Shown: piece after piece, positions 43,274 through 52,081 of the stretch
Position numbering within the stretch: position 1 is the stretch's first letter
How the letters are laid out: each line of letters opens with the position of its first letter
Assembly (NCBI RefSeq): GCF_902806455.1
Contig: NZ_CADCWQ010000001.1
Location: forward strand, 1 to 64,000
Direction of reading: 5' to 3'
Source of the DNA: Virgibacillus doumboii
Lineage (GTDB): Bacteria; Bacillota; Bacilli; Bacillales; Amphibacillaceae
DNA length: 64,000 nt
Made by a program: the position numbers and the translations under genes
Notes under the pieces: generated by a model
What the model saw: only the letters and a program-made list of their open reading frames with translations
Databases searched by the model: none
What the model was told of the DNA's origin: nothing

Positions 43274-44951
43274 AAACCGTACCTGCATCTGTCGGATGAA
43301 CACCATGACGGTAATAATCCTTATACTCAGGCTTCATTGGTCTTTGACCGCGGATGATGTCTGCTGCTTTTTCTGCGAGCATCAACACTGGTGCATGGAT
43401 ATTTCCATTTGTTGTATGCGGCATAGCAGATGCATCGACTACCCGTACGTTGTCTAGGCCATGAACTTTCATCGTCTCCGGATCGACGACTGCCATCGGA
43501 TCAGTTGCAGGACCCATTTTTGCGGTGCAGGATGGGTGGAGTGCTGTTTCCGCGTCATTTGCTACCCACTCCAGAATTTCTTCATCCGTTTGAACGGAAG
43601 GACCTGGTGAAATTTCGCCTGTACTGTAAGGTGCTAATGCCGACTGAGAAAGGATATTCCGTGAAACGCGTATTGCTTCAATCCACTCCTGACGATCCCT
43701 TTCAGTAGATAGATAGTTAAATACGATACTTGGATGCTCAAAAGGATTACGGGACTTAATTTTCAGGCTGCCTCTGGAGTTGGAGTACATTGGTCCAACG
43801 TGTACTTGGAATCCATGCTCCGTATCTGCTTTTTGCCCATCATATCGAACTGCAAGGGGCAGGAAATGGAACATCAGATTCGGGTAATCTACTTCTTCAT
43901 TCGATCGGACAAATCCGCCGCCTTCAAAATGGTTTGATGCTGCCGGACCAGTGCGTCCAAGTAGCCATTGCAAGCCGATCCAGGGCATTTTTGCTTTATT
44001 TAAGCTGGGCTGTTCTGAAACTGGCTGCGGGCAAGCGTGCTGAATATATACTTCAAGATGGTCTTCCAGATTTTCACCTACACCCGGCAAGTCTACAACC
44101 GGATCAATGCCAAGTGAGCGCAGGTGGTCAGCGTCTCCTACACCGGACAATTGCAGTAACTGAGGCGTGTTGAATGCACCACCGGCAAGAATCACTTCGC
44201 CCGCATTAACATGATAGGTTTTTCCATTCTTTTGGTATGTTACACCCTGAGCTTGCGTACCATCAAAATTGATAGTTGTAACAGTAGCGCGTGTCTCTAC
44301 TGTAAGATTTTTGCGTCGCATGGCAGGTCGTAAATATGCTCGTGAAGCGGAAACACGTCTTCCGTTGTGCACATGGCTGTCAAATGGGCCGAACCCTTCT
44401 TGACGAAAGCCATTTACATCAGGTGTTCTCGAGTAACCAGCCTCAACAGCTGCATCGAAGAAGGCCTGAAATAACGGATTTTTTGCAGGTCCGCGCTTTA
44501 ATTTTACTGGACCATGGTGACCGCGGTGTTCATCAGATGGGTCTGCTCCAAAGGTTGTTTCCAGTCGTTTAAAGTACGGAAGACAATGGGCATAATCCCA
44601 CGTTTCCATACCTGGGTCAGCTCCCCACCGTTCATAGTCCATCGGGTTCCCGCGCTGATAAATCATGCCATTTATGGAACTTGATCCTCCAAGGACTTTC
44701 CCACGGGCATGCGCGACACGCCGTCCGTTCATATAAGGCTCCTCATCCGTGGAATAGATCCAGTCATAGAAGCGATTGCCAGACGGGAACATCAAAGCTG
44801 CCGGCATTTGAATAAACAGATCCCAAAAGTAATCACTGCGCCCCGCTTCCAGAACAAGAACACTTTTATTCTTATCCATACTCAGGCGGTTGCCCATTAC
44901 AGAACCTGCACTGCCGCCGCCAACTACTACATAGTCGTATGTTTGTTTCAT
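43272..44951 (-). CDS. betA: Choline dehydrogenase
   Basis: A 559-residue GMC-family flavoprotein. FAD-binding [17 protein letters not shown] is at the N terminus, the GMC signatures are [18 protein letters not shown] and [15 protein letters not shown], and the catalytic-end motif HPSCTAKMG is present. It oxidises choline to betaine aldehyde at the membrane. GGGAGGTATTTCAG supports the ATG at 44951; an upstream frame extension lacks a site. It lies downstream of betB on the same strand with a hairpin and about 300 bp between, so it may have its own promoter. The repeat-B element begins at its stop codon. Confidence 0.9.
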   Translation of the reverse strand: MKQTYDYVVVGGGSAGSVMGNRLSMDKNKSVLVLEAGRSDYFWDLFIQMPAALMFPSGNRFYDWIYSTDEEPYMNGRRVAHARGKVLGGSSSINGMIYQRGNPMDYERWGADPGMETWDYAHCLPYFKRLETTFGADPSDEHRGHHGPVKLKRGPAKNPLFQAFFDAAVEAGYSRTPDVNGFRQEGFGPFDSHVHNGRRVSASRAYLRPAMRRKNLTVETRATVTTINFDGTQAQGVTYQKNGKTYHVNAGEVILAGGAFNTPQLLQLSGVGDADHLRSLGIDPVVDLPGVGENLEDHLEVYIQHACPQPVSEQPSLNKAKMPWIGLQWLLGRTGPAASNHFEGGGFVRSNEEVDYPNLMFHFLPLAVRYDGQKADTEHGFQVHVGPMYSNSRGSLKIKSRNPFEHPSIVFNYLSTERDRQEWIEAIRVSRNILSQSALAPYSTGEISPGPSVQTDEEILEWVANDAETALHPSCTAKMGPATDPMAVVDPETMKVHGLDNVRVVDASAMPHTTNGNIHAPVLMLAEKAADIIRGQRPMKPEYKDYYRHGVHPTDAGTV

Positions 44952-45107
44952 CTGAAATACCTCCCTGAAGATTATTAAATGGAATACAGCAGACAAAGAG
45001 ATTTGAAAGTTTCTTTCGTTGACGCCGGATTTTTATTGCGGAATCCAGCAATTTTAAAAGCTATTTCATCTTCTTCGACTGTTCGACTGTATATTAATAT
45101 TAAGTTT

Positions 45108-45130
45108 GTTAAATATATTTTTAACGTATC
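45108..45130. promoter_or_regulatory. Candidate regulator site upstream of betA
   Basis: GTTAAATATATTTTTAAC is an inverted repeat (GTTAAA/TTTAAC), followed by GTATC. The part TATTTTTAACGTAT is nearly repeated as AATATTTAACGTAT at 46956-46969 in the promoter region shared by betB and the binding-protein gene. A GbsR/CudC-type repressor is encoded nearby and may bind both. Confidence 0.4.
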
Positions 45131-45202
45131 AAACAATATAAATATACCACGATTTATTAAACTTGTAAATCTCGAGGTAATATTTTTGGTAAAAGCATAA
45201 TA

Positions 45203-45247
45203 TAGCTCTAAACCCTAATTTAAAAAGGCTTAGAGCTATTGTTTTTT
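45203..45247. terminator. Hairpin after betB
   Basis: TAGCTCTA (45203-45210) pairs with TAGAGCTA (45231-45238), extended by a further A-T pair. The T run (TTTTTTT) lies on the plus-strand side, so as a minus-strand terminator for betB it is imperfect; it may serve as an mRNA 3' stabiliser. Confidence 0.5.
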
Positions 45248-45253
45248 TAAAAA

Positions 45254-46726
45254 TTATTTAAACCAATGAATAGGTTCAGGCTGTTTATTACGATAAATGT
45301 GTTTAACTTCCGTATATTCCTCCAAGCCTTCACGACCAAGCTCACGGCCAATTCCTGATTGCTTATAACCGCCCCACGGTGCTTGTGCGAAATAAGGATG
45401 GAAGTCATTGATCCAAACGGTACCCATTCGCAAGCGTGCTGCAACAAATTCAGCCTTATCCAAGTCTTGCGTCCAGACGGCACCGGCCAAACCATAAATC
45501 GAATCGTTCGCTAATTTGACAGCTTCCTCTTTGGATTGAAAGGTTTCTACTGTCAATACCGGTCCGAATACTTCTTCCTGGACAATGCGCATATCATTTG
45601 TACAGTTTGTAAAAATGGTTGGTAAATAGAAAAAGCCGTTTTGCAATTCAGGATCATCAGGACGTTGCCCGCCGACAGCTAGTGTGGCTCCTTCGTTTTT
45701 GCCAATTTCTACATAACTTTCCACTTTCGCACGGTGCTCTTCGGAAATCATCGGGCCGCTTTGTGTGTTTTCGTCAAAACCATTGCCTAATTTGATTCGT
45801 TTCGTCCGTTCAATGAGCGCTTCAACAAATTCATCATGAATGCTTTCCTCAACTAAAAGTCTTGCCCCAGCAGAACAAACCTGTCCGGCGTGGAAAAATA
45901 CAGCATTTAACGCCTGATCAACCGCTGTTTCAAAATCAGCGTCGGCAAAAACGATATTCGGATTCTTTCCGCCGAGCTCCAATGCGATTTTTTTCACATT
46001 ATGGCTGGCTGCTTGCATAATTGTTTTTCCAGTCTCAATGCCACCGGTAAATGAAATTAAATCAACTTCACGATTAACCGATAGTTCTGCACCTGTGGAT
46101 GCGCCAGGGCCAAGCACAAAGTTGGCCACACCCTTTGGTACGCCGGCCTCTTCCATTAGTTCAAAGACTTTAACTGTTGATAATGGTGTGATCTCACTCG
46201 GTTTCATAACAATGGTGTTACCCGCTGCCAAAGCCGGTGCGATCTTCCATGCGGCTTGTAATAAAGGATAATTCCATGGTGTGATTTGACCACAAACACC
46301 GACAGGCTCGCGAACAACTTTACTTTCACTGTTTGGTATCGGTGATTCAATGACCTCACCGCCATGTTTATCCGCTAAACCTCCGAAATAAAGGAAAACA
46401 TTTGCGATGTCTGCCATATCATCACGGCTTTCCTGGACGGTTTTACCTGTATCCAAGGTTTCCAATTCAGCCAGTTCTTCCAAGTCTCGACGGATTAAAG
46501 TACCTATTCTGTACACAAGCTCACCGCGAACACTAGCCGGCAATGTGCTCCAGCTGCCTTCATCAAATGCAAGTCTGGCTGCTTGAATGGCTGCTCGCGT
46601 ATCTTCCTCATTTCCTTCCGCAGCAGTCGCAATGACTTCTTGATTATATGGGTTAATGATATTTCGCGTTTCTCCGGATTTGGCGTTAACCCACTCGCCA
46701 TTTATAAACATTTTTTGTAAGCTCAA
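45254..46726 (-). CDS. betB: Betaine aldehyde dehydrogenase
   Basis: A 490-residue aldehyde dehydrogenase with the Glu in ALELGGKNPNIVF and the nucleophilic Cys in HAGQVCSAGARLLVEE. The pattern WTQDLDKAEFVAARLRMGTV with WINDFHPYFAQAPWGGYKQSG is typical of betaine aldehyde dehydrogenases such as GbsA. It oxidises betaine aldehyde to glycine betaine with NAD(P). It starts with TTG behind AGGAGTGATGAT. It is divergent from the betaine-type binding-protein gene, and both probably answer to the GbsR-type repressor. Confidence 0.9.
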   Translation of the reverse strand: MSLQKMFINGEWVNAKSGETRNIINPYNQEVIATAAEGNEEDTRAAIQAARLAFDEGSWSTLPASVRGELVYRIGTLIRRDLEELAELETLDTGKTVQESRDDMADIANVFLYFGGLADKHGGEVIESPIPNSESKVVREPVGVCGQITPWNYPLLQAAWKIAPALAAGNTIVMKPSEITPLSTVKVFELMEEAGVPKGVANFVLGPGASTGAELSVNREVDLISFTGGIETGKTIMQAASHNVKKIALELGGKNPNIVFADADFETAVDQALNAVFFHAGQVCSAGARLLVEESIHDEFVEALIERTKRIKLGNGFDENTQSGPMISEEHRAKVESYVEIGKNEGATLAVGGQRPDDPELQNGFFYLPTIFTNCTNDMRIVQEEVFGPVLTVETFQSKEEAVKLANDSIYGLAGAVWTQDLDKAEFVAARLRMGTVWINDFHPYFAQAPWGGYKQSGIGRELGREGLEEYTEVKHIYRNKQPEPIHWFK

Positions 46727-46762
46727 ATCATCACTCCTTTGCTATAAGCAAATCGTTAAGTT

Positions 46763-46782
46763 TATTAAATAAAAATTTAATA
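46763..46782. promoter_or_regulatory. Inverted repeat upstream of betB
   Basis: TATTAAAT, AAAA, ATTTAATA: a perfect 8-bp inverted repeat with a 4-base centre, 37-56 bp upstream of the betB start codon. It may be a GbsR/CudC operator or part of the promoter. AT-richness lowers confidence. Confidence 0.35.
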
Positions 46783-46900
46783 TTGTTAATACAATTATCC
46801 TATCAGTACCTTTATTTGCTTGTCAAACGTTGAAAAAATATGAAATCGTTATATCACTGATAAGACAATAATGAAACAAGGTGAAGTAAAATATCAGGTT

Positions 46901-46970
46901 TGACAAAAGATGATCTTTCGTTATCCTATTAAGTAGACGTCAAACATTTAAAAAATATTTAACGTATTTA
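46901..46970 (+). promoter_or_regulatory. Promoter and candidate operator of the betaine-binding-protein gene
   Basis: TTGACA near 46901 is followed about 16 bases later by TATCCT. At 46946-46970 lies ATTTAAAAAATATTTAACGT then ATTTA, related to the motif upstream of betA. A second TTGACA lies near 47066. These are candidate elements of the divergent betB / binding-protein region. Confidence 0.4.
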
Positions 46971-47102
46971 TTTTATTTAATAAAAGGGGGCCGAATTAGT
47001 AATACAATTAAGTAAAAGTTAACTAATAGCACTCTCGGGAAAGGTGTGTGTTTCTCAATAGATGTTTGACAAAATATAAATTGGAAAGGTGTATCTCAAC
47101 TA

Positions 47103-48002
47103 ATGAATTTTCGCAAAATAAGTCAATTATTATTATTTACCGTTTTGGTTATTGCACTAGCAGCTTGCGGTTCAACTAGTGGAAGTGATGAATCGGGAAG
47201 TGCAACTGACGAATCGAATGAAAGTAAAGGGAAAATCACGATTGGACAGATTAATTGGCCTGAAAACATTGCCGTTACAAATTTGTGGAAGGCTATTTTG
47301 GAAGATAAGGGTTATGACGTGGAATTACAACTTATTGAGATGGGTCCCCAAATGGCTGCTATAGCTCAAGGAGATTTGGATGTGGCACCGGAAGTTTGGT
47401 TGCCGGTACAAGATAAGAGTTACTATGAAAAGTATAAAGACGAAGCTGATTTTTTCGAAGAGCCTTGGTATGAAAATGGGAAGGTTGGACTGGCCGTTCC
47501 GACGTATATGGAAGACATAAATAGCATTGAAGATTTAAAGAAAAACAAAGATAAATTCGGCGGCGAAATAGTAGGTTTTGAGCCTGGAGCCGGAACAATG
47601 CTGGTAACGGAAGATGTGATCAAAGAATACGGACTTGATTATGAATTGGTAGAGAGCAGTACACCAGCAATGATTTCATCCATTAAGAGTGCGGTGGAGC
47701 AAGAAAAACCTATCGTTGCACCGTTATGGAAACCGCATTATGTATTTTCTGAAGTGGATCTGAAGTTTTTGGAGGACCCTAAGAAAACCTATGGCGGGGT
47801 AGAAAAAATTTATATGGCAACCCGTGATGATTTCTCCTCAGACTTTGAAAAAGTTAGCAAATGGCTGAAAAACTTTAAATTGAATGACAAGCAGCTTGGT
47901 GAATTAATGCTTAATGTCAAAAACAATGAAGACAAACCTCTTAAAGGCGCACAAAAATGGGTGAAAGATAATCAGGATGTCATTGAAAAATGGATGAAAT
48001 AA
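47103..48002 (+). CDS. Glycine betaine/choline ABC transporter substrate-binding lipoprotein
   Basis: A 299-residue binding protein with a lipobox (LAAC, Cys at 22) and one OpuAC-type domain. Lobe order is the canonical one: first INWPENIAVTNLWKAILEDK and EVWLPVQDKSYYEKYKDE, then GFEPGAGTMLVTEDVIKEYG. Trp residues suited to a quaternary-ammonium cage are visible (INWPEN, EVWLP, PLWKPH). No permease or ATPase gene is adjacent. It is divergent from betB and followed by a GbsR-type gene, suggesting choline or glycine betaine as ligand. GGAAAGGTGT precedes the ATG. Confidence 0.82.
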   Translation: MNFRKISQLLLFTVLVIALAACGSTSGSDESGSATDESNESKGKITIGQINWPENIAVTNLWKAILEDKGYDVELQLIEMGPQMAAIAQGDLDVAPEVWLPVQDKSYYEKYKDEADFFEEPWYENGKVGLAVPTYMEDINSIEDLKKNKDKFGGEIVGFEPGAGTMLVTEDVIKEYGLDYELVESSTPAMISSIKSAVEQEKPIVAPLWKPHYVFSEVDLKFLEDPKKTYGGVEKIYMATRDDFSSDFEKVSKWLKNFKLNDKQLGELMLNVKNNEDKPLKGAQKWVKDNQDVIEKWMK

Positions 48003-48011
48003 TTTTATGGA

Positions 48012-48046
48012 AAGAGACGATTCTCGGAAAGAGGATCGTCTCTTTT
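48012..48046 (+). terminator. Rho-independent terminator
   Basis: AAGAGACGAT (48012-48021) pairs with ATCGTCTCTT (48035-48044) followed by TTC; TTTT lies at its end. It comes 10 bp after the binding-protein stop. Confidence 0.8.
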
Positions 48047-48197
48047 CTATGAATAAGGATACTTTTTTGTTAGTGAATTTAAGTTGCATAACAGTACTAT
48101 TCATTATAGAATGGAAGAAATGTTTAATTAATTATAAATGAATTTAACAGTAAAAGGTATCTAATGCCCTTATTTTTCACAAAAAAGAGGTGCCACA

Positions 48198-48758
48198 ATG
48201 GAAGGAAACGGGAATAATTCTAATTATGGAAAAACCGAAGAAAAAATCGACCAGGCTGAACGTATAATGGTTAATACAATTTCAGAAACGATGGATCTTT
48301 ATGGTGTTACCCCTTCAGTGGGACGTCTGTACGGAATGATGTATTTTAAACATCAGCCAATTACCCTGGATGAAATGAAAGAAGCGCTTGGTATGAGTAA
48401 ACCAAGTATGAGTACATCTGTCAGAAAGCTTCAGGATATCAATATCGTTCAAAAGGTATGGCAGAAAGGCTCGAGAAAAGATTCATTCATGGCTGAAAAA
48501 AATTTCTTCAATTATTTCTCTCAATTTTTCGGTATGAAATGGGAACGTGAAGTGGAAATGTTTTTGGTTGGTATTAAGAAGTCCCAAGAACAACTCAAAG
48601 AGGTGATTGAAGATAGTGAAACAGATGAAACATTACGGGAAAAAGCCAAGTTGGATTATCAACAACTCGATGATGCCCTGATATATTATCATTGGCTGGA
48701 GAAGCTAACCAAACTCACGAAATCTGGGGAGATATATAAGTATATACCCGTGGATTGA
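48198..48758 (+). CDS. GbsR/CudC-type MarR-family regulator
   Basis: A 186-residue winged-helix protein. The HTH lies at about residues 50-95 (ITLDEMKEALGMSKPSMSTS then VRKLQDINIVQKVW), with the GSRKD wing and the long helical C terminus typical of GbsR. In B. subtilis and Staphylococcus, GbsR/CudC represses choline uptake and betaine-synthesis genes and is relieved by choline. AGAGGTG precedes the ATG. Its position beside the betaine-binding-protein gene and 1.5 kb from betB fits that role. A repeat-B copy begins inside its TGA stop. Confidence 0.87.
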   Translation: MEGNGNNSNYGKTEEKIDQAERIMVNTISETMDLYGVTPSVGRLYGMMYFKHQPITLDEMKEALGMSKPSMSTSVRKLQDINIVQKVWQKGSRKDSFMAEKNFFNYFSQFFGMKWEREVEMFLVGIKKSQEQLKEVIEDSETDETLREKAKLDYQQLDDALIYYHWLEKLTKLTKSGEIYKYIPVD

Positions 48759-48810
48759 GGTGCCTGTCACTTCCCGGTTTTTGTCAAATTTTGTCGAAAA
48801 TATCATTGCC
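48757..48810 (+). repeat. Dispersed repeat family B, copy 2
   Basis: GAGGTGCCTGTCACTTCCCG, then GTTTTTGTCAAATTTTGTCG and AAAATATCATTGCC. It shares its first two bases with the TGA stop of the GbsR-type gene. Confidence 0.85.
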
Positions 48811-48876
48811 AATGGAAATTCTCTAATCGGAATCACAGGAATGATAAGTGAACACACATAGGATACAAACGCAATT

Positions 48877-48928
48877 TGGCCAGTCCCCAACTATGCTAAT
48901 TATTTAGGCACTGTGGGGGACTGACTCT
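48877..48928. repeat. Dispersed repeat family A, copy 5
   Basis: TTGGCCAGTCCCCAACTATG, then CTAATTATTTAGGCACTGTG and GGGGACTGACTC. It is more diverged than copies 1-4 but has the same arms and the TGCTAA centre. Confidence 0.75.
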
Positions 48929-49023
48929 TGTATCAGAGCGAGGACGTTTTAGGTAAAATTGCATAAAATCCGCAGCTTCCTTAAATTCGTTGCCATTACA
49001 ATTAAGCATCCGTTTGAAGAAAA

Positions 49024-49230
49024 TCATCTCTCAGGTTTTCTTTTGAAAAAGTTTGCCGTAATTAGCATTACTATTCCTATAACAATTAATGGGATTGATA
49101 ATGCTGCCAATGAATCCGGAGTGCCTGAAATCCCCGCTATCGTTTTATTAAATGCAATTCCAAAGGCAAAGACCCACATTCCTATGAACGCAATGACTTT
49201 TCCTGTTCGGTTAAACCTCTTTAAAATCAT
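49024..49230 (-). CDS. Small two-helix membrane protein
   Basis: A 68-residue protein with two hydrophobic segments (VIAFIGMWVFAFGIAFN and LSIPLIVIGIVMLITANFF) and basic ends. GGAAGGGTATAG precedes the ATG, which makes it a believable gene despite its size. No family was recognised. It is the last of three small membrane-protein genes on this strand. Confidence 0.55.
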   Translation of the reverse strand: MILKRFNRTGKVIAFIGMWVFAFGIAFNKTIAGISGTPDSLAALSIPLIVIGIVMLITANFFKRKPER

Positions 49231-49364
49231 CTATACCCTTCCTTTTCATCCATAAAAATTCCACTTAAATTTAGTATGGCACCTTTCACATTTTTGCATA
49301 GTTCCCACTTATCCTCCCTTATTGTATAAAAAATAGGAGTCTCGCTGACCCCCGAAAATAAATA

Positions 49365-49646
49365 CTATTCATCTCTATTATCTTTTTCCATATATTCCTG
49401 TATCTTCTTCTCCTCCCAATCTGGTCCGAATAGTCCAAATGAAGATACGGAAAGTCCGTGGGATACTAGACCAATCCCCCATCCCAATAGCGGATAGAAG
49501 AACCACCAATGCCCACTTTGCTCGTAGGTCAATATGTTGATGGCAATAAGCATAATATTCACGAGAGTAAAAACGGTTAGATGAATATAGAATGCCTTTA
49601 GATTTTCCATTCTTTTTTTTGCTCTTAAATATTTTTTATCTTCTAT
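49365..49646 (-). CDS. 2TM-domain membrane protein
   Basis: A short protein of the 2TM type (PF13239-like): RAKKRMENLKAFYIHLTVFT leads into two membrane helices, with the conserved SHGLSVSSFGLFGPDWEEKK loop and tail. The family normally starts just before EDKKYLRAKKR. There the best ribosome site (AGGAGG) is 8 bases before an ATA codon at 49646, and no ATG, GTG or TTG fits as well: a GTG at 49655 directly abuts the site. Translation from ATA is therefore suggested. It follows the zinc-ribbon gene on the same strand. Function unknown. Confidence 0.6.
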   Translation of the reverse strand: MEDKKYLRAKKRMENLKAFYIHLTVFTLVNIMLIAINILTYEQSGHWWFFYPLLGWGIGLVSHGLSVSSFGLFGPDWEEKKIQEYMEKDNRDE

Positions 49647-49686
49647 TTTTTTCACCTCCTGAACGTTTGCGCCCGATAATGGCAAT

Positions 49687-49980
49687 CTAGTCGCAAGCAA
49701 TTTTGAATCTAACAAAAAGTGGTATGAACAAAGAGCCAAACATCAATATAGAGAGTCCCGCGCTTAACGTTGCAAAAATATTATTAAAAGGTGAAAGGAA
49801 ATTAAAGAATAACATTGCTGGCAAAATAGTCAGTGACACAAAAGTCCATCTGCCAGAATTAGTTATTTGATGTTTCGTACCACAGTTATCACACACAATT
49901 GGTTTATACTCTATATGCAAAAATGACTTATAGATTTCAATCCAGTTAAAAGGCATATTGCAGTTTTGTCATCTTTGCAA
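49687..49980 (-). CDS. CXXC-20-CXXC zinc-ribbon membrane protein with in-frame UGA
   Basis: A TTG at 49980 lies 8 bases after AGGAGG and reads MQR, then TGA, then QNCNMPFNWIEIYKSFLH. In this family (TIGR04104-like, cxxc_20_cxxc) the position of the TGA is the first Cys of the first CXXC; the second pair is visible as CDNC, with 22 residues between. Two membrane helices follow. Either a Cys codon mutated to a stop, with restart possible at the ATG at 49956 (89 residues), or UGA is read through. The zinc site would be lost in the short form. Confidence 0.6.
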
Positions 49981-50089
49981 AATGAACACCTCCTTTTGCT
50001 ATAAAATCTGTCCGTATTTTGATATATACACTCTAATTCAGTTACTGCGCTCGTTTCCGGAATCCAAATAACCAGGGAACATAAGCTTT

Positions 50090-50545
50090 CTACTTGCTCA
50101 AATACGATTTAAAATCATCCAGGATCTTTCTGTTAGAAGAAGTCACCTGAGGTAAATTATCTAAATCCCAGAATTTAACTTCCTTACTCTCATTATCATT
50201 TGCAATTGGAACACCAATAAAATCTCTGCATACATAAATAACATTTACAAAGTAAACTTCATCACCATTAGGATAAATACAATGCTGCGATTCTCCAGAA
50301 TAGATATTGAATAGTTCCATATGTTGTAGCTTTATATTAGTTTCTTCATAAACCTCTCTTTCAACGGCTTCTTCTACTGATTCACCTAGTTCCACAGCAC
50401 CTCCAGGATGCGACCACAAATTGTTGTCTGTCCGGTGCTGTAATAAAATCCGATTTTGTTCGTCAATTATTAAGCATCCAGCCACACTTACAACTAAAGG
50501 CATAGTACCTACTTTGTTCCGTAATTCCATCATGTAATCTGAGAT
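50090..50545 (-). CDS. Nudix hydrolase
   Basis: About 147-151 residues with a complete Nudix box (GGAVELGESVEEAVEREVYE then ETN), which binds Mg and hydrolyses X-linked nucleoside diphosphates. The first obvious start is the ATG at 50533, but it has no ribosome site nearby. GGAGG lies 7 bases before an ATC codon at 50545 that begins I-SDYMMELRNKVG, the way relatives begin (MSDYI..LR). The true start may therefore be ATC, or a mutated ATG. Substrate unknown. Confidence 0.75.
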   Translation of the reverse strand: MSDYMMELRNKVGTMPLVVSVAGCLIIDEQNRILLQHRTDNNLWSHPGGAVELGESVEEAVEREVYEETNIKLQHMELFNIYSGESQHCIYPNGDEVYFVNVIYVCRDFIGVPIANDNESKEVKFWDLDNLPQVTSSNRKILDDFKSYLSK

Positions 50546-51175
50546 AATACATCCTCCCGCACTTTTAAATGTCTTTTAATACTGCCCAGTTCAGACATTA
50601 ACCTCCTTTTTTCCTTCAACTTGGACTTCATAATCAACATGACTTAATTGCGATACAAATCCTCCTGACTATTTTAATTAAATTTTAACATACTTTTCTA
50701 AATAAACTGACCCTTTAATTCTGTTAGTCCCTGGAGATTGAGGTGCCTGGCACGACCCGGGTTTTGTCAAATTTTGTCGAGTAAGTCATTGCTCGCTGTT
50801 TATTATTCCTGAATGGAACAATATTTTAATACAAATGATTACTTTAATTTCACCACCCGAGGGGAACTGTTTTAATTAAATAGTTATTAATTTTTTACAA
50901 ATGGATTATTTTATTCCCTTTTACCAAAAACGGTTTACAACAATTCATATATTTGGTACATTGATACCACATAAGGTTGAAAATTTTGTCTTTTCAATCA
51001 ATGATGAAACATGTGAGGTGATACAAATGAAAAATGGGTTATTACTCCATGAAAAGAAAGCTAATGGTAAATGACCAGAAATGAAAGCGTTTTAACAATC
51101 ATGTTTCAGCTATAAGTTCGTAGGTCACCCACAAGAAAAACAGATAAGAAATCTTAATTACAAGGGAGGATTAGT
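50546..51175. other. Intergenic region upstream of the DapA-like gene
   Basis: About 630 bp. It holds the repeat-B copy at 50740 and, at 51028-51075, a 15-codon frame with a good ribosome site (GTGAGGTGATACAA) reading MKNGLLLHEKKANGK. This frame could be a leader peptide or a gene remnant. TGAAAGCGTTTTAACA near 51083 resembles but does not match a cre site. No other gene was seen. Confidence 0.4.
50740..50793 (+). repeat. Dispersed repeat family B, copy 3
   Basis: GAGGTGCCTGGCACGACCCG, then GGTTTTGTCAAATTTTGTCG and AGTAAGTCATTGCTC. It is preceded by ATT-GAGG as at copy 2, but here no intact gene ends beside it; it may mark the end of a lost gene. Confidence 0.8.
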
Positions 51176-52081
51176 ATGTTTAAACCGTTTGGTGTGATTC
51201 CGGCTTTGCCTACACCTATGAATGAAGATAACAGCATTGACTTCAATGGTATTGAACAAATAATGGACTATGTAATAGAAGGAGGAGTGAATGGTCTTCT
51301 GGCAGGTGGGAGTGCAAGTGAATATTCACTTATGAGCTTTGAGGAAAGAAAAGAAGTCTTACAATTTGTCTGCAATTATTCAAATGGCAGCGTCCCGATC
51401 ATGGCAGGTACAGGATGCCATCGAACAGAGGATACCATAGAACTTACGCAGTATGCAGCTGAAGTTGGTGCGGATTGTGCATTGGTCATTACTCCTTACT
51501 ACATGCAAACGAGCAGGCAAGGAATCATTGATCATTACAAAACAGTAGCGGAAAAATCCAGCATTGGGATTGTGTTATATAATTATCCGGAAGTTACGAA
51601 CGTTCAACTTGATCCGGAATTGATTTATGAATTAAGCCAAATAGATGGAATTGTCGGCATAAAAAATACCGATGAGATGCAGCACAACAGCAAAGTTATT
51701 TCTTTAACAAAAGATAATCCGAATTTTTCGGTACTGACTGGTTTCGAACATCTAATCCTTCCTGCACTGGCTGTTGGAGGGCATGGAACAATTGGGGTTG
51801 TACACAATTTGGTACCGGAAAAAATTGTCCGTATCTATGATTTAATCGTCCATGAGAATAATTTGCGGGAAGCCACCTGGCTCAACCAGGAACTTTTATC
51901 ATTATATAACTTAATCGAGGAAGAGCCTATTCCAGGAACGATTAAGGCGGGATTGGAGGTATTGGGACTTCCTGGAGGGAAAAGCAGATTACCATTGGTC
52001 CCTGCATCGAAGGAGTTTAAGTCCACTATTGAAAAGAAATTAACTGATTTGAAAGAATTAAAGCTGGAGGGTCAAAAATGA
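51176..52081 (+). CDS. DapA-superfamily aldolase/lyase
   Basis: A 301-residue TIM-barrel enzyme of the dihydrodipicolinate synthase/N-acetylneuraminate lyase group. The catalytic Tyr lies in IVLYNYPEVTN and the Schiff-base Lys in DGIVGIKNTDEM; the pyruvate-binding GGSASEYSLMSFEER replaces the usual GTTGE form. It should form or cleave a pyruvate- or keto-acid-linked carbon bond. CAAGGGAGGATTAGT precedes the ATG. It overlaps the FAD oxidase gene by 4 bp. In a catabolic set such as this it is more likely a degradative lyase than DapA itself. Confidence 0.82.
   Translation: MFKPFGVIPALPTPMNEDNSIDFNGIEQIMDYVIEGGVNGLLAGGSASEYSLMSFEERKEVLQFVCNYSNGSVPIMAGTGCHRTEDTIELTQYAAEVGADCALVITPYYMQTSRQGIIDHYKTVAEKSSIGIVLYNYPEVTNVQLDPELIYELSQIDGIVGIKNTDEMQHNSKVISLTKDNPNFSVLTGFEHLILPALAVGGHGTIGVVHNLVPEKIVRIYDLIVHENNLREATWLNQELLSLYNLIEEEPIPGTIKAGLEVLGLPGGKSRLPLVPASKEFKSTIEKKLTDLKELKLEGQK

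Larger units (their letters stand above)
44952..45253. other. betB-betA intergenic region
   Basis: About 300 bp. It holds the hairpin at 45203-45238 and the motif GTTAAATATATTTTTAACGTA (split here into GTTAAATATATTTTTAACG at 45108-45126 plus TA), resembling one in the 46946 promoter region. No gene was seen. Confidence 0.45.

Noticed and set aside
44979..45200. Plus-strand gene of 73 codons between betA and betB
   Set aside because: No ribosome site, low-complexity AT-rich composition, and it covers the likely betA promoter region.
46841..46856. cre site (TGAAATCGTTATATCA) upstream of betB
   Set aside because: It shows the same two-base shift from consensus, in very AT-rich DNA.
51083..51098. 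Second cre site (TGAAAGCGTTTTAACA) upstream of the DapA-like gene
   Set aside because: The closing CA is shifted by two bases from the consensus, so at best it is a weak site.
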